Shown: one piece after another, positions 37,471 through 49,739 of the stretch
How the letters are laid out: each line of letters starts with the position of its first letter
How positions within the stretch are numbered: position 1 is the stretch's first letter
NCBI RefSeq assembly: GCF_000276665.1
Contig: NW_004955469.1
Coordinates: 11,719,112 to 11,783,111 of the forward strand
Direction: 5' to 3'
Source: Chinchilla lanigera
Taxonomy: Eukaryota > Chordata > Mammalia > Rodentia > Chinchillidae
DNA length: 64,000 bases
Notes under the pieces: generated by a model
Told to the model about the DNA's origin: nothing
Seen by the model: only the letters and a program-made list of their open reading frames with translations
The model's database searches: none
Made by a program: the position numbers and the translations under genes

Positions 37471-37624
37471 CATGTTTAAAAAAAAGCAAGAGGCAAATCA
37501 ATAAGTAGAACTGACCAGAAAGGCTAGCTACTATCACTGAAACTTTGGAAACCCACAACCAGAGTAACTTAATTTGTGCCGAGAGCTAGTAATAGAACTC
37601 AGAAGACATATTCAAATGAGCTAA

Positions 37625-37725
37625 GAGTTTGCGTTCGAAAGTGGGTTGGAATTACAGCCTTGCTTCTCAGAAACTGTGTGACCTTGGGAGAACCCTTGAC
37701 TTATGTGGGCTTCTGTATCAGGCTA
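37625..37725 (+). repeat. MIR fragment
   Basis: GGGTTGGAATTACAGCCTTG then CTGTGTGACCTTGGGAGAAC, the forward MIR core. Confidence 0.65.
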
Positions 37726-39654
37726 AAAGAAAGGAGAAGGCATGGTCTTTGAGACAGAAGTCTAAAATCCTGCTTAGGATTGACAGGAACCAAGAGACCA
37801 AGCTTTCAGGGAGCCAGAAAGAGCTCTTGAATCTAATGCTGAACAGAGGAGAAATAAAACAAAGATTTCTCTAAAAATATGTCTTTGCCTGTGGACAAAC
37901 CTGAGCGTTGAATCTATTGCCTGCAGTTGCTGGCCAGTCATATATATCTTCTAATATTCATCATGCTAAGAGGAAACTAAAGTCATCAAATATTAATTTT
38001 AATCATTATTTATTAAGCACCTACTGTGTGCTTAGTTTTGTATGATGTGCAGAGGAGAGATATTGTGGTGAATAAAACAGTCTAGGCTCTTACTATCATG
38101 GGGCTTGATCAAATTAAAATTTTAAAACCCAGAATACAAAATAGGATCTATGCCATGCTACAACTAAGCGAAAATTACAAAAAGAAAAAAAAAAAACAAA
38201 AAAAACCCACAAAAACCTGGAGAAAAACATGAAAAAATATACTTACTGGAATTATGGGAGGGTTCTTAATTTTTTTACAAGTAACTTTTAATAATTTTGT
38301 AAAATAGTAATAAAATTTGACTCCCCTGCTTTAAAAAAAACTCAGCTCTCAGTAAGTTAAAAACAGCAAAATACTTTATCTTACAGCTCACATCTGTTTC
38401 TGGCAGGCAGAGGGCTCTGATCATCTGAGGAACCTGGGGATGCAGGCTGGCGGAGCAGCCAGTCTTGTGAGGCCAGACAATCTTGAAATAATAAATAAAT
38501 ATTCCAGCCTGGAATGACGCACGCCATTTCTGCTCACAACTCTGGCTGGAAATGCTTGCCTGGAACCACCCTCTTGTGAAGTCCACCAGGCAGACCAAAA
38601 GCCTCGTTAGTCCCCAAAGAAGGGAAAGACCTGCAGGTGTTGTACTGACTAGGAAGGATCCAGACAACCAGTTACTTGAGGAAAAATGACCACTACTAGC
38701 CCCTTGAGGACTCAGCCAAGCTGAGGAACCAGCTACCATCAGAAAGCATAGCTTCGCCTCAACACGCTTCCAGTCTTACAAACAGCACTGTGGAAATGAG
38801 AGAGCTCGGCTGCTCTCATCTCTCCTAAGGCATCACATCAGAGGCGGCACAGATGCAGAAAAAAAAAAAACCTTTCACAAACACCAAAGAGTGACATCTC
38901 CCTCCTAGAAACTATAAACAACCTCACATCTGTGGAAGAGCGGGAAAGCAGCAAAGGAGATAAAAGCAAACAGTGTTCACCACTGTGTATCTCACAGTAA
39001 TCCCTGTGTTTGCTGAGGCCCAGTACATCAAGGAGGAAGGGCAGCAGCTATTACTGCAACTAACAAGTGGTCTTCTCACCTGCTTCCATCTTAATGTGCC
39101 CTTTTTTGGCTGATGAAGATGAAAAAAAGACTTTTTGGGTAATTTGGTTATCAATGTAACCCATTTGAAGAGTCTTTTAAAGAGCTCCAAATCAATACAG
39201 AGTATCCAGTCTCTGATTGTTCAGCCAAGACAGGTGAGTGCCCTGGCCCATAACTTTTAGAGGCATCAAGGAGAAAGCTTTGGTGCCTCCGAGCTCAGTC
39301 ATGTCTACATGATGGATCAGATCAGCTGTAAGCTAGTCAATCTGAACAACGGATTCAATCCAATTGACTGTTCCAGTTGTCTTAATGATCAAATAAAAGT
39401 TTTCACTGGCCAGTCTTATATGATCCATCATTCTATGTCTGTGTTGTCCTATCTGAGCCTTTGTCCTTACTTTCCTTTCTAATCCAGGGCCTGAGATGAT
39501 TGAATACTTTTGACTGAGCCTAGCCCACATTTAGACATTGGTCTTGGTTCCACTTAGGAAGAATTGAGATAAGGCAGCTCAGCATCAGTTTGTTCTCTTC
39601 ATAACCCCCGTCTCACCTTGAATTATATTTCAAAAACTATGCTATGTGCTTACC

Positions 39655-40142
39655 TAAAAAGTTATTACAATAAAAGACACATTGCCATTAATCCTCCTCA
39701 GAATACTCTGCCTCACTTCAAACACACTTATGTCATTGCTCTTGCCACTTTCTGAAGCAGTTCTGGAAATTCTTTTGCAGGAGTGTCTTTTAGCATCTTT
39801 AGTGTCCAGGTTGCTTGATGTCCTGAACTTACTCAAAACATTGACTCTTCACGGTCATGTTGACTTTGGGGAAGGGCCAGAAGATGTACAGAGCCAGAAG
39901 TGGTGAGTAAGGTGGACAAGGACACCACGTAATGTTAGGAGTCTGTATTTCCATTAGATGACACTCAGTATTGACATTCATCGCATTTCTTTCGTCATAC
40001 CTCATAAAGACACTCACAAGAGAGGACTTCTGGAACTGCTTCAGAAAGTGGCAATAATAATGAGTTACATGTGTTCAAGGGAAGGGAACATTTTGAGGGG
40101 GATTAATGGCAATATGTCTTTCACTGTAATATTTTAATTGAA
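39655..40142. mobile_element. Mariner transposase fossil in palindromic arrangement
   Basis: The minus strand encodes a broken mariner C-terminal half: the CPPYSP block and FWPFPK at about 39840-39925 (mariner signature PPYSPDLAP / FPKLK), then KTLLQKNFQNCFRKWQ and HKCV further down. The plus strand from about 40003 encodes the equivalent KTLTREDFWNCFRKWQ. The two C-terminal segments therefore point away from each other, as arms 39661-39795 and 40003-40138 with about 207 bases between. Frameshifts and stops make both inactive. The N-terminal half is absent. Confidence 0.8.
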
Positions 40143-40965
40143 CATTATTCACCCTATTTTTGATCATGCATTTTACTCTGAATGAATCTTTTGTTTTGCC
40201 CCTGTGACCAAGATACATAACTTTCTCATAATTTCTAAAAGGGCAATTTCTTAGCCTTGTTCTTATAGGATCCCTCCCCTGGACTATACATTTCCTCTGA
40301 GGTCCACTGTCCACTGGCTGACTTCCTTGAAGCTGTGTGCAATAAGCTCCTCTCTCTCCAAGGAGGTAAACTAAGATACCTATCTTTCCTTCCTTTTCCC
40401 TTTTTTCTGGCTATGCCCACAGCCAAGGTTGGCAGGGGGATCACTAATTACAGCCCTGTGGCACTTCAGGCCACGGCAATGGCTGATAAGAGCAGCAGCA
40501 AACAGAATGTGGAGAAGCCAACCCCAGGCTAGCAATGGGCTTTTTTCTCCAAAATTTGAATTAGAAATCACTGACACTGAGTGGAGATGATAGTTGAGAC
40601 ATTTTAATAGTGGAGCACCAAAACACCCCTTGTCCTGAAGACTGGTATTTTCCATTAGACCTGTGAACTTATAATGAACACCTCACTTACTGAGCCAATT
40701 TGGGGTAGACTTTGCTCTGAGAAATCAAACTGAGACAAGATGGGACTTGACCCTTCTCTCTCATTGTTCCCTCTGCTACTGATTCCCTGAACAGGTCCCT
40801 AAGTAGATCTGCTCTGTAATCCTAACACCTGTTCATCATGGTAGCAGCACTGGAAGCTGGCTCATGACATTATAACAGAGTCCCAGTGCCCTCTGCTGTC
40901 ACACTTGCCAAAAGGGAACTGAGGACCCAGGAGGATTTTCCCAGAATAGGAGAAACCTAGGTCCA

Positions 40966-41622
40966 TGTGGTGGTTTGATAACTGGCGGTCAACTTGTAAC
41001 ACTCAGCTGAACCAAATTAGCGTAGTGCTGGACGTGGAAGGCCCACCTGAGGACTGTTGCCAACAAAACAAAAAGTACTGGAGAAGAAGAGATGCTGTTA
41101 AGGAGCTGTTGGTTCTCCTGAAGGAGCTTTTCATGCTGGCTTTCCTGGTATGAACTCAGCTGTTCTCATCGTCGGAGGAGCTCTGGACTTTGTTGTCCCT
41201 GAAAATGGCTACAGTTCAATTTGAGGGGAGCTCTAGTTCTTACTTTGAGCATCGCTTCCTGGCTCCAGTGCTGGCACAGATCCTTCATCCTGCTAGTACA
41301 GATTTTCTAGCTTCCACCACTGACCTTGGGACCTTCTCAGCACAGATTCTTAACACAGGCTTGCAGAAGACATTGTCGTGGGCTCTTGGCCTCCAAGTGG
41401 ACTTGTGGGGGAGCATTGTGATGGGCTCTACATCTTTAGCTGAACTCATGCAGGACATTGCTGTGGGATCCAGGCCCTCAGCTGGATTCTTTGGGTCTTT
41501 AGTGTGTGGACAGATTTCCTGCACTATTTTGTACTGGACTCTTTGCGTAACTACTATAAAATAACCCTATAAATTAAGTGTCCTGTATTGCATTGTTTTC
41601 CTTGCAAATCGTGACTACAACA
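40966..41622 (+). mobile_element. Solo LTR, copy 2, with 5-bp target duplication
   Basis: 657 bp from TGTGGTGGTTTGATAACTGG to GTGACTACAACA. GTCCA occurs immediately before (40961-40965) and after (41623-41627). TG...CA ends plus a 5-bp duplication point to an ERVL/MaLR-class (class III) solo LTR. Similarity to copy 1 spans the whole element. TATA-like CCTATAAATT lies near the 3' end. No internal retroviral sequence adjoins it. Confidence 0.88.
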
Positions 41623-42109
41623 GTCCACAATGACCATTTTTTCCAGAGCCACAATCTGGATGCTCATGTATATACACGAGTGGACTTTTGCATATGACAG
41701 AAGAGCCACATGTGAAACAGTATGGAGGAAGTGGCTTGGATGCTACAATGTTTCTATTTTGTAGATATTCTATGGCTTTACAGAAAATAAAGTTATATCA
41801 TGGTTGATCCAAAGCACATAGGATGTGAGGTTATACCAGTGACCAAAGCTTAGTCCCAGCCCAAGGGAGAGCAGTCTTGTAAACAGGGACAGCTATCTTG
41901 TTTCAGGAATGAAAAGGCTCCTTTGTACCTCCTTCCCCATTCTCAGTCCCAAACCCTGCTTATAGTTCCTGGTGGTTTAGTAGCCTCAGATTGGCCTGAT
42001 AACAGGTCTGCACCCTATGAAACACAGCCTGAAACTTTCAAGAAGTCTAGGATGTCTTGCTCTGGGATACTAGGCCTGCTCTGACACCTTCACAATTATT
42101 TTGAAAGTC

Positions 42110-42605
42110 AAATGTCCACCAGTGTTAATGAGCCTCAAAAATATCCCCACGACCTCCTATTTGCACCCATGTATATTGCTTTCCCATGTTGACCAGGGCT
42201 AAGCAGTGTCACCAGTATGATGTGAAGAAATGAGAGTGAGTGACTTCTGAGTTAAACCTTAAAAGACAGTGTGGCTTTTTTGGATCACTTGATCTGAGGT
42301 AAGCCAGTTGCCATGTTGTAAGGACGGAGAGGTCCATGTGGCAAGGAAAGAAAGACTGCCCTAACTTGCAGGCAAGTGAATAAGCCACATAGGAGGTAGA
42401 CCTTCTGGCCCTGGCCAAGCCTTCAGATGCTTGTAGCCTCAGTTGATATCTGATTGTCAGCTTATAAGAGACCCAGAGCCAGAACCACCAAGCTAAGTCA
42501 TATTCTTGACTCACATAACTTGCCAGGTAATAAATATTTATTGTTATTTTTAGGTTGCTAAATTTTAGATAAATTTGTCTTGCAGTAATAGGCTATAGCA
42601 CTCTT
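42110..42605 (+). mobile_element. MLT1-type MaLR LTR
   Basis: Long collinear match to the MLT1 pattern: TGACTTCTGAGTTAAACCTT, GGATCACTTGATCTGAGGTA, AGCCAGTTGCCATGTTGTAA, AGAGGTCCATGTGGCAAGGA, GACCCAGAGCCAGAACCACC and GTAATAAATATTTATTGTTA. Confidence 0.88.
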
Positions 42606-42829
42606 CCAATTTGTTAGGTTTCTCTACCTTCCCTATTCCCCCAACCAAGGCAGCCTCTGCAAGTTAGTCCATCACAGTGGGTATCACACATACCCAAGCA
42701 TCCAGCAAGATGGGGTTCATCACCACCACAGGCTACATCAAAGGCAGGACATTCCCTCAGGGACATTATACTGTCCTCTTAACACCAGTAACAGGAGCTG
42801 CTATAAATGAATTGCCATGAAAAGAAATA

Positions 42830-43330
42830 TTTTAGTTGCTTTTTCTTTTATAGTATTCACTATCTGGTTATAAAAGTGATACATATTAATTGTTGGAAAT
42901 TCAGAAAATTCAGAATATATTTAAAAGGAAGTTTAAATGACCTGTACTCTCACCACCCAAAACTAATGACTTAAAATTTGCGTATATATCCTTCTAGTAT
43001 TGTTTTAAATTAGTATAATTTGGTTCATGCAAAGTTATGTCCTGTGCTATTTTTTAAAACTTAACACTATATTGTGAACGCTTTCCCATATCACAGAACA
43101 TTCTAGGGATTTACGATTTCTAATGACTGCATAGAATTACAATGTATAGATGTACCATAATTTGTTTAACCAATCTCTATTTGTGGACATGTGGGTTGTT
43201 TTCAAGTCTTTGCTGTAATAAATAATGCTGCAACAAATATTCATGTACATCAATCTTTGTCCATGACTTGGATTAATCCTATAGGTCATAAATCTGTTTC
43301 CATTTCAGTTTGTTTCTTTATAACCTTAAA
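42830..43330 (-). mobile_element. L1M 3' region, antisense
   Basis: AATTACAATGTATAGATGTA...ACCATAATTTGTTTAACCAATC, GGACATGTGGGTTGTTTTCA and AATAATGCTGCAACAAATAT are the antisense of the L1 ORF2 end and 3' UTR. Confidence 0.75.
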
Positions 43331-43519
43331 TTTCTTTTTTAAAAAATGCAATCACTAACACAAGCATAGAATTGAAATGGTACTAAAGGTTATGCAGTGA
43401 AAAGTACATCTCTCTCTCAGCAGAGTTCCTCAGGGTTCCTTGGTCTTCCAAGTATATTTCCCCAGAGGCAAAAACTGTAACCCTGAACACTTCTGTGCAT
43501 ATACAATCACATGTGTGTA

Positions 43520-43805
43520 AGTCAGCTCTTCTCCAAGTGTGGTCCTTGGACTCCTAGGATTCTCAAGACTTTTCCGAGGACCCCTCATAAGGTACAAACT
43601 GTGTTCTTAATAACATTAAAATATTATTATTCACCTGCTTCCCTTTCATTCTATCTCAGATGTACAGAGGCTAAGTGATGTTATCACCTTGACAACTAAT
43701 AGAATACATGCTTGTGTATTCTTAAATTTTCTAGAACTTTCTTAGAGAATCTCTTAGGGGGCATGGATACTTTTTAATAGTATAAAGGCTTCCTGAGACC
43801 CAAGT
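43520..43805. mobile_element. hAT-like DNA element fragment
   Basis: CTCCAAGTGTGGTCCTTGGA, CCGAGGACCCCTCATAAGGT and a GAGACCCAAGTGTTTGAGA edge. Pattern fits a Charlie-type MITE; it interrupts the antisense L1 block. Confidence 0.4.
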
Positions 43806-43832
43806 GTTTGAGATTTGTTGGTATAGATCTTA

Positions 43833-43893
43833 ACACACACACGTACACACACACACAAACACACACATGCATAAACATACACACACACACACG
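43833..43893. repeat. (CA)n imperfect microsatellite
   Basis: CA repeats with GT, AA and TG interruptions. Confidence 0.9.
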
Positions 43894-43894
43894 C

Positions 43895-45790
43895 AATTGG
43901 TAGCATGCTATGCAATTCTGCAGTGGTTTTTTAATGTGATAATATATCTCTGAGATTGTTTAATCTCAGCATTCATGAAACAGCCTTGGTATTTTTAAGT
44001 GGCTTTATTTCATCCCATATTATTGTTCCACATGTATTCAACCAGCTCCTGTTGATGGAATTTAGGGTTTTTTTTTTAAAGAAATCTTTGCCATCATTAT
44101 CCTGTTATGTAACAATATATGTTGTATAGAATAACCTTCTGTATGTTTCATTCTATACAGATGCAATATCTTTTCGGTAAATTCCTAGTAGTGGAACTTC
44201 TGGCCTCAAAGTATGCATGTTTAAAATAGGTCCTGCTGATTGCCTTCTGCAGAGAACATATTCATTTTGATACTCACAGTAGTTGAGATCAATTGTTTCC
44301 TCACATCTTCACCATCAAAGTATGTTATCAAACTTTTGATCATTAAAATATAATTGTTAAAAATATAATACCCCATTGTACTTTTAAGTTCTACTCCTCT
44401 CCTCATGCATAAATATATTTTCTTATTTTGAAATGTCTTTTGTGTTTTCTTTTCTGGTAAGTCTCTGTTTATGAACTTACCTACTTATCTTTTGATATTT
44501 TTCTCATTAATCAGTAGCATATCTATATATTAAGAAAATATGAATATTTATCTCTTTAGCTTTTTGATTATGTTATAATACCCTACAAAATATTTGCAAC
44601 TGTCATTTTTTTTATTTTAAAGAAAAAAAGATAAACAATGAAACCGAGTTTCAAAACAGGTTAGCAGGACAGTTACTATAGTTCATACATTGGGTATTGC
44701 AACTGTCAAACTAATAGTAATTTCTTTTATGGCTTCTGTGTTATATCTAAGCTACACATAAACACGTACACATTTTTAAAAAGCTATCTTATATTTTCTT
44801 CTAGTATAGGTTCTTGTATAGGTTTCTAGTATACCTTCTTGAATAGGTTTTCATTTTTAATCCATTTGGACATTTTGGTAAGAAATGATATTATAATTCA
44901 ACTTTACTCTTAATTTTTATTTCTACACAGGATTCATTGTCCCAAGACTGTGTATCTCATGAAAAATCTTTTTCCCATCGATAAGAAATGCTACATTTAT
45001 TTAAAAATGATTTTGGTTTATATTTGATCTCTTTCTAACCCTTTCATTCTATTCCCTAGAGTCATCTGTCTACCCCTCCCCAGCCCCACATCATTTGCAA
45101 TATCATAGGTTTAGAGTAGATAGAAAACTTCCTTTCCTCTAAACTGTTCATTCTTTTCAGAGTTTACAAATATATTTTTCCTTTATTTTGCTATATATTT
45201 TGCTATATTGAGTTTTAGAACTGACTCAACTAGTTTAAGAAAAATTTTACTAACATTACTTAAATGTACAAATTAACATAAAGAGACCTACCCTCTTTAC
45301 AATGTTGAATCTTTCTATTCAAGAGCACAGAAGGCATTTTTAAAAATGTTTTTAAGGAAAGTTTAACAATTTATTCATATATATCTTACATATTTCCTGT
45401 AAAGTTTATCTGTATGGTTTCTTTTGCTATTGTACAGTTTTCTTTTCAAATGTATTTTCTAACTGCTTAATGGTACATATTGGCTTGGTATTGATTCCTA
45501 TATTCACTTTGTATCCAGTCTTCTTTCTGGATACACTTACTGTTTATAACAATTTTTCAACTGATCTTGGTGGGTTTCCCAAGTATCCACAATATCACCT
45601 GCAAGCAATGATAATTTGTCTTCTTTGTAAACAATTTTTGTATCTTCTTTTTCACTCTTAGCAAGTTTCATTGGCTAGTTTCTCCAAAACGGAGTCAAAT
45701 CACACTGAAGGTAGTACAGAATCTTGTTCTTTATAAGAACGATTCTAATACCTTATCATTAAGGCTGACCCTGGAATTTTCTCTGAGAAA
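43895..45790 (-). mobile_element. L1M ORF2 and 3' UTR, antisense
   Basis: 43895-44580 resembles antisense L1 3' sequence. About 44780-45790 follows antisense reverse-transcriptase coding sequence: TTTGTATCCAGTCTTCTTTC, ATATCACCTGCAAGCAATGA and TTTGTCTTCTTTGTAAACAA are the old counterparts of the antisense L1 RT region. With 42830-43330 it forms one broken antisense L1 block of about 3 kb. No intact frame. Confidence 0.6.
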
Positions 45791-48606
45791 TATATATATT
45801 TTTGTTGAACTACAACTCTTAGACTTCTGAACTCCTCCTTCTGAACTCCACACTTCTATCAAAAGTTCAGATCTTCCAATCATTAGGCTCCTATCCTGCA
45901 CCTACCAGACAAAGTTTATACACCTCCAACTAGATGAATGTGTTATCTTGAGTCAATCAGGTGTCAAGCTGTGACCTGAACATCAAAGTTAGGCATTTTA
46001 TTTCCTCTAAGGATGATTACCAAAGGGTACGCAAATTTCAGCTGAGACTTGCTAATGGAGAAGTTGCTGTTTGACCTGAGCAGTTTCCAAGGAACATTTA
46101 AGGAAATGAGAGTGACTACAAAAATCTTCAAGCCCAGTCCTATACATACACCATTGCTCGACCTGAACTCTCTCTCTTCTCAGTGCCCATTAGGCCTTGC
46201 CTCTCTGACTTATGAAGCATAGCCGAGCCCTGGCTTCTACATCATTTCAGACATCCTGTCTATCCTGGCCCACACTAGCTAAAACGGACCCTGTGCAGAC
46301 TGTAAAAACACACTTTCCAGAAGTCTTTCTCATCAGACTTAAGAATAGCCAGGACGCTTGCTTAGAACATCAGAATGCTGGGCTCTCCAGGGCTTGCTGA
46401 GGCTCGTGCACAGCACCATTTGAGAAGAACAGCCTGGCCATCTCTCTGGTGCAACAGAACCGCTAAAGAACCCAGACACTCTTCCTCAACTCTTCTCGTT
46501 TCAAGAGAAATCATCACAATGTTCCTAAAACTAAGTGTTCTGGGGACACCCTCGGAGGACAAACACTACTTTTAAGTTATGTTTGCTCAGAACCTCCAGG
46601 GATGTTGAAGATACACTCAAACCATCCCCAAGTGGACTCTAGTGGATATTCTGAAGCAAGTGGGTAAAATGTTCCCGTCAAGCTTGGAACAGTGAGGTAA
46701 CCTGGCAACTTTCATTAGAGAAATCGGCCTTTCCTAAGATAGGTCATGAAAGCCTATGACAGAATCTCTCCCACTGCATAGATGTGTGCCATGAATGACT
46801 CTACAGCCCCACGTCACAGATGGAGCCAGCCTCCAGTTCTGCAGTGCCTCAGAAACCACTGCCTGCTCCTGACATGCCTCAGGTATGAAGCTTAACAGGT
46901 GTGCAGGTGGCCTCTGCTGCCCCCTGGCTACACTGACCACTGGTTTCTGACTCCCACTCTTGTGGGAGAGAGCTAGTTGTTCTGTATCCCCCTTGACCTT
47001 ATTGCTAGTTCCTCCTTCCCCACAGCTGAGGATGCTGAGCTGGCATCACCCTTGAGCCCATAATTTGCAGCTGCAGGTAAATGACCATATTTACAATCTG
47101 TCTACTGTGGACACCCCCACCGAAAGCCACTTTGGCAAGTGTTCTTTGAACCCTGAGGAGATGCACAGGCAGCTTCCTGCAGTAGAGCCGAGTGGTATAA
47201 AGTGGCAGAGCTGCTGAGCTGCTTTTAAATTGATCTTTAAGCAAAAGAGTAAAGTGGTCTGGCCCATTAAGGAACCCTCACTAGAAGCCGTCCTGCTAAC
47301 CTGGCTCCTGGAGCCTTCGGGGACTCAGCTAATGAACCTGCAGCACGGCTGCCAGTGACTTCCCTACAAGTCACACCACATCAAGGCGACTTTGCAGAGA
47401 AATGAATGCACTGCCGGCCCACCGAGAGAGCCCATCTGGTGAGTTTACCTTCTGTCTCCAGCAGCAAGACATAATGAAGGAGGCTCCTCTGAGGGAAGCA
47501 AAACATTTTTCCAGTCTGTCTCTCTCCTGCCTTTACAGTGGTGATTCTCAAAGTCTGGCAAAGAGAGGTCTCCCGCTCTCTAGGTTTTCATGTTGACGTT
47601 GGACTTCGGGCTACTTGGTAACAACCCTTAGTTTTCCCAGTTATTAAACCATAGAGTTCATAGCTCATTATTAGAGTTTGTAGAGGAGTCTAATTCCGTA
47701 CCTACAGAAAAATGAGGGTCTCTTCTGAGCCTGGCTGTGCTGTGCAGCTCAGGCTTGCAGGTAGTTGCACTCCCATAGTTTTGAGGAAGTCAGCTTCCTT
47801 GTTACTGGGTCACCAGTGCTACCGAGTTGCACTCAGTGCAAATAACACTTCATATGATTTTGTTGCAGAACAAATTTACTGCAACTGTTAAGAGCTGGAG
47901 AGGTTTCCAAGAGCTGTTACTTTCGCTTTTGTAAATTATAAATTGTTATTCAATTAGCTTCATTATTATCACTTTAGAATGTTATCAATTATTTGGTTAA
48001 CCCTCTAGTGTGCAGTGATCTGCAGTAGTATTCATGGGGTTTGGGGCCTATCTTTTCCTAATAATTAAGGCTTAATATTATTCACCTATGCTAATTTTCT
48101 TTTAGAAAGCCATTCAAATTGTTATGTGCTGCCTGTGAACTTGAGCCATTTGAATAACTTGAACCTTCTATCAAAGCAAGAATAATAAAATCACTGGGTT
48201 ATTTTAAGATCACAGGGCATTGTTTTAGCATATGTAGACTTGTATGCACTCCATTTTCTTCTTTTACAATGCAAATAATATGCAATATGTATTTCTTTAT
48301 AGCAACAAATTTACTGCACTGGAAGGACTTTGTTCTCCTTTTATCTCCACCAGGCTGCTGGCAGGCCATGGAATCTTTCCTCTCACCCAAATGGACCGGG
48401 GTCTGAAGATTTAAGAGCCCTGAGGGCCAGGAAGAGTACTGGAGCAGAGGCCAATGACTGGGGGTCCAGGCCCCCACCTGTCTATTAAAGCATACCTGCT
48501 TGCCTCTAGTCTATATATAGGTGAGTTTCTGTGTTTATGGAAAGTATTCTGCTGCCAAAAAATACTTAACATTTCTCCACAGTGCTTTCCTATTTATTCA
48601 ACTACT

Positions 48607-48755
48607 GGTAATCCATCCATACCTGGCTACCAGGTACTTAACTGCTATTGCAAAAAAAAATCCCAATCTTATGGCTTTGGGATGGTGAGTGTGTGTTTAG
48701 TCTGTGTAAAGTGAGTCAGAGAGTTATAAAGAGCCAGTGCCCTACAGAAGCAGCC
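48607..48755 (+). repeat. Left copy of an inverted duplication
   Basis: Matches the reverse complement of 49582-49739: shared blocks CAGGTACTTAACTGCTATTG, TATGGCTTTGGG, TGGTGAGTGTGTGTTTAG and AGCCAGTGCCCTACAGAAGC. Similarity starts and stops sharply. Not recognised as a known family. Confidence 0.85.
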
Positions 48756-49343
48756 TTTTGGACTTTTAAAACTGTTCTAAAAGGTCCAAAAGACTATCTT
48801 ACTTGTTGTGGGAATTGCTTTATTTTAAGAGAAAGAAGACGGAATAGATGACCAAAACAAAGGGAGAAAAGTGAAACTAGGCACAGAAAACTGAAAAAGC
48901 TTAATTCATCTCAGTTTAATCAAGCAAAGCATCCAACTAGATGTTGGGAAGGGATAGGGTAGGGATGATTCCAACATAAATAAAATTCTAGACCTTTAGG
49001 TCCGAGAGAACAATGAGAGACATTCAAAAATAATATAGAACAGAGAGATGTAAATGTCATTGCATGAGAGGATGGTGTGTCCAAAGGTGAAAGGATCACT
49101 TGATTTTAAAGCACTAGAGAGGAAGCCCCCCCTCCTCTGCAATGCTGGGTTGCCATGACTTATGTAGTCATTCAGCAGAAATTTACCATTGACCAGGCAC
49201 TGGACATGGCTGAAGAAAGAACACCAACAAAGTATTTCCTTGTTTACTGTGATATAAAGAAAATTGATCTAGGACACTTCTTCTCAGACTCAATTGTACA
49301 TACAAATAACCTGAGGAATAGATCTCATTAGAAAGCTGATTTT

Positions 49344-49548
49344 GAGCCCAGCATAGTGGCACACACCTTGTGATCTGAGCATGCTGAGAGGATAAGGCAG
49401 AAGAATCACAAATTTGAACCCAGCATGGGCGACTTAGTGAAGCCCTGTCTCCAAAAAAAAAAAAAAAAAAACTTAAGGACTGGAAATACAACTCAGTGCA
49501 AAGGCACTGGCTCAGGTTCAATCCCCAGTACTGCAAAAACAAAATAAA
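49344..49548 (+). mobile_element. B1-ID dimeric SINE
   Basis: B1 half (ATAGTGGCACACACCTTGTG ... AACCCAGCATGGGCGACTTA), an 18-A linker, then ID half (GACTGGAAATACAACTCAGT ... GGTTCAATCCCCAGTACTGC). It lies in the spacer between the two inverted copies. Confidence 0.85.
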
Positions 49549-49581
49549 GCAAGATGCAGGCCTTAGGTTAGCGCCATAGGA

Positions 49582-49739
49582 GGCTGCTTCTGTAGGGCAC
49601 TGGCTCTTTAACACTCTGACTACTTTACACACAGGCTAAACACACACTCACCACCCCAAAGCCATAAAATTGGGATTTTTTTTCTTTTTTTTTTTGCAAT
49701 AGCAGTTAAGTACCTGCTAGCCAGGCATGGGTGGGATAC
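49582..49739 (-). repeat. Right copy of an inverted duplication
   Basis: Inverted partner of 48607-48755, roughly 90% identical, with a longer T-rich run in the middle (49678-49695). Spacer about 826 bases. Confidence 0.85.

Noticed and set aside
35284..41622. A full provirus bounded by the two LTRs
   Set aside because: The LTRs are diverged from each other, the right copy has its own 5-bp duplication, and no gag, pol or env sequence lies between them.
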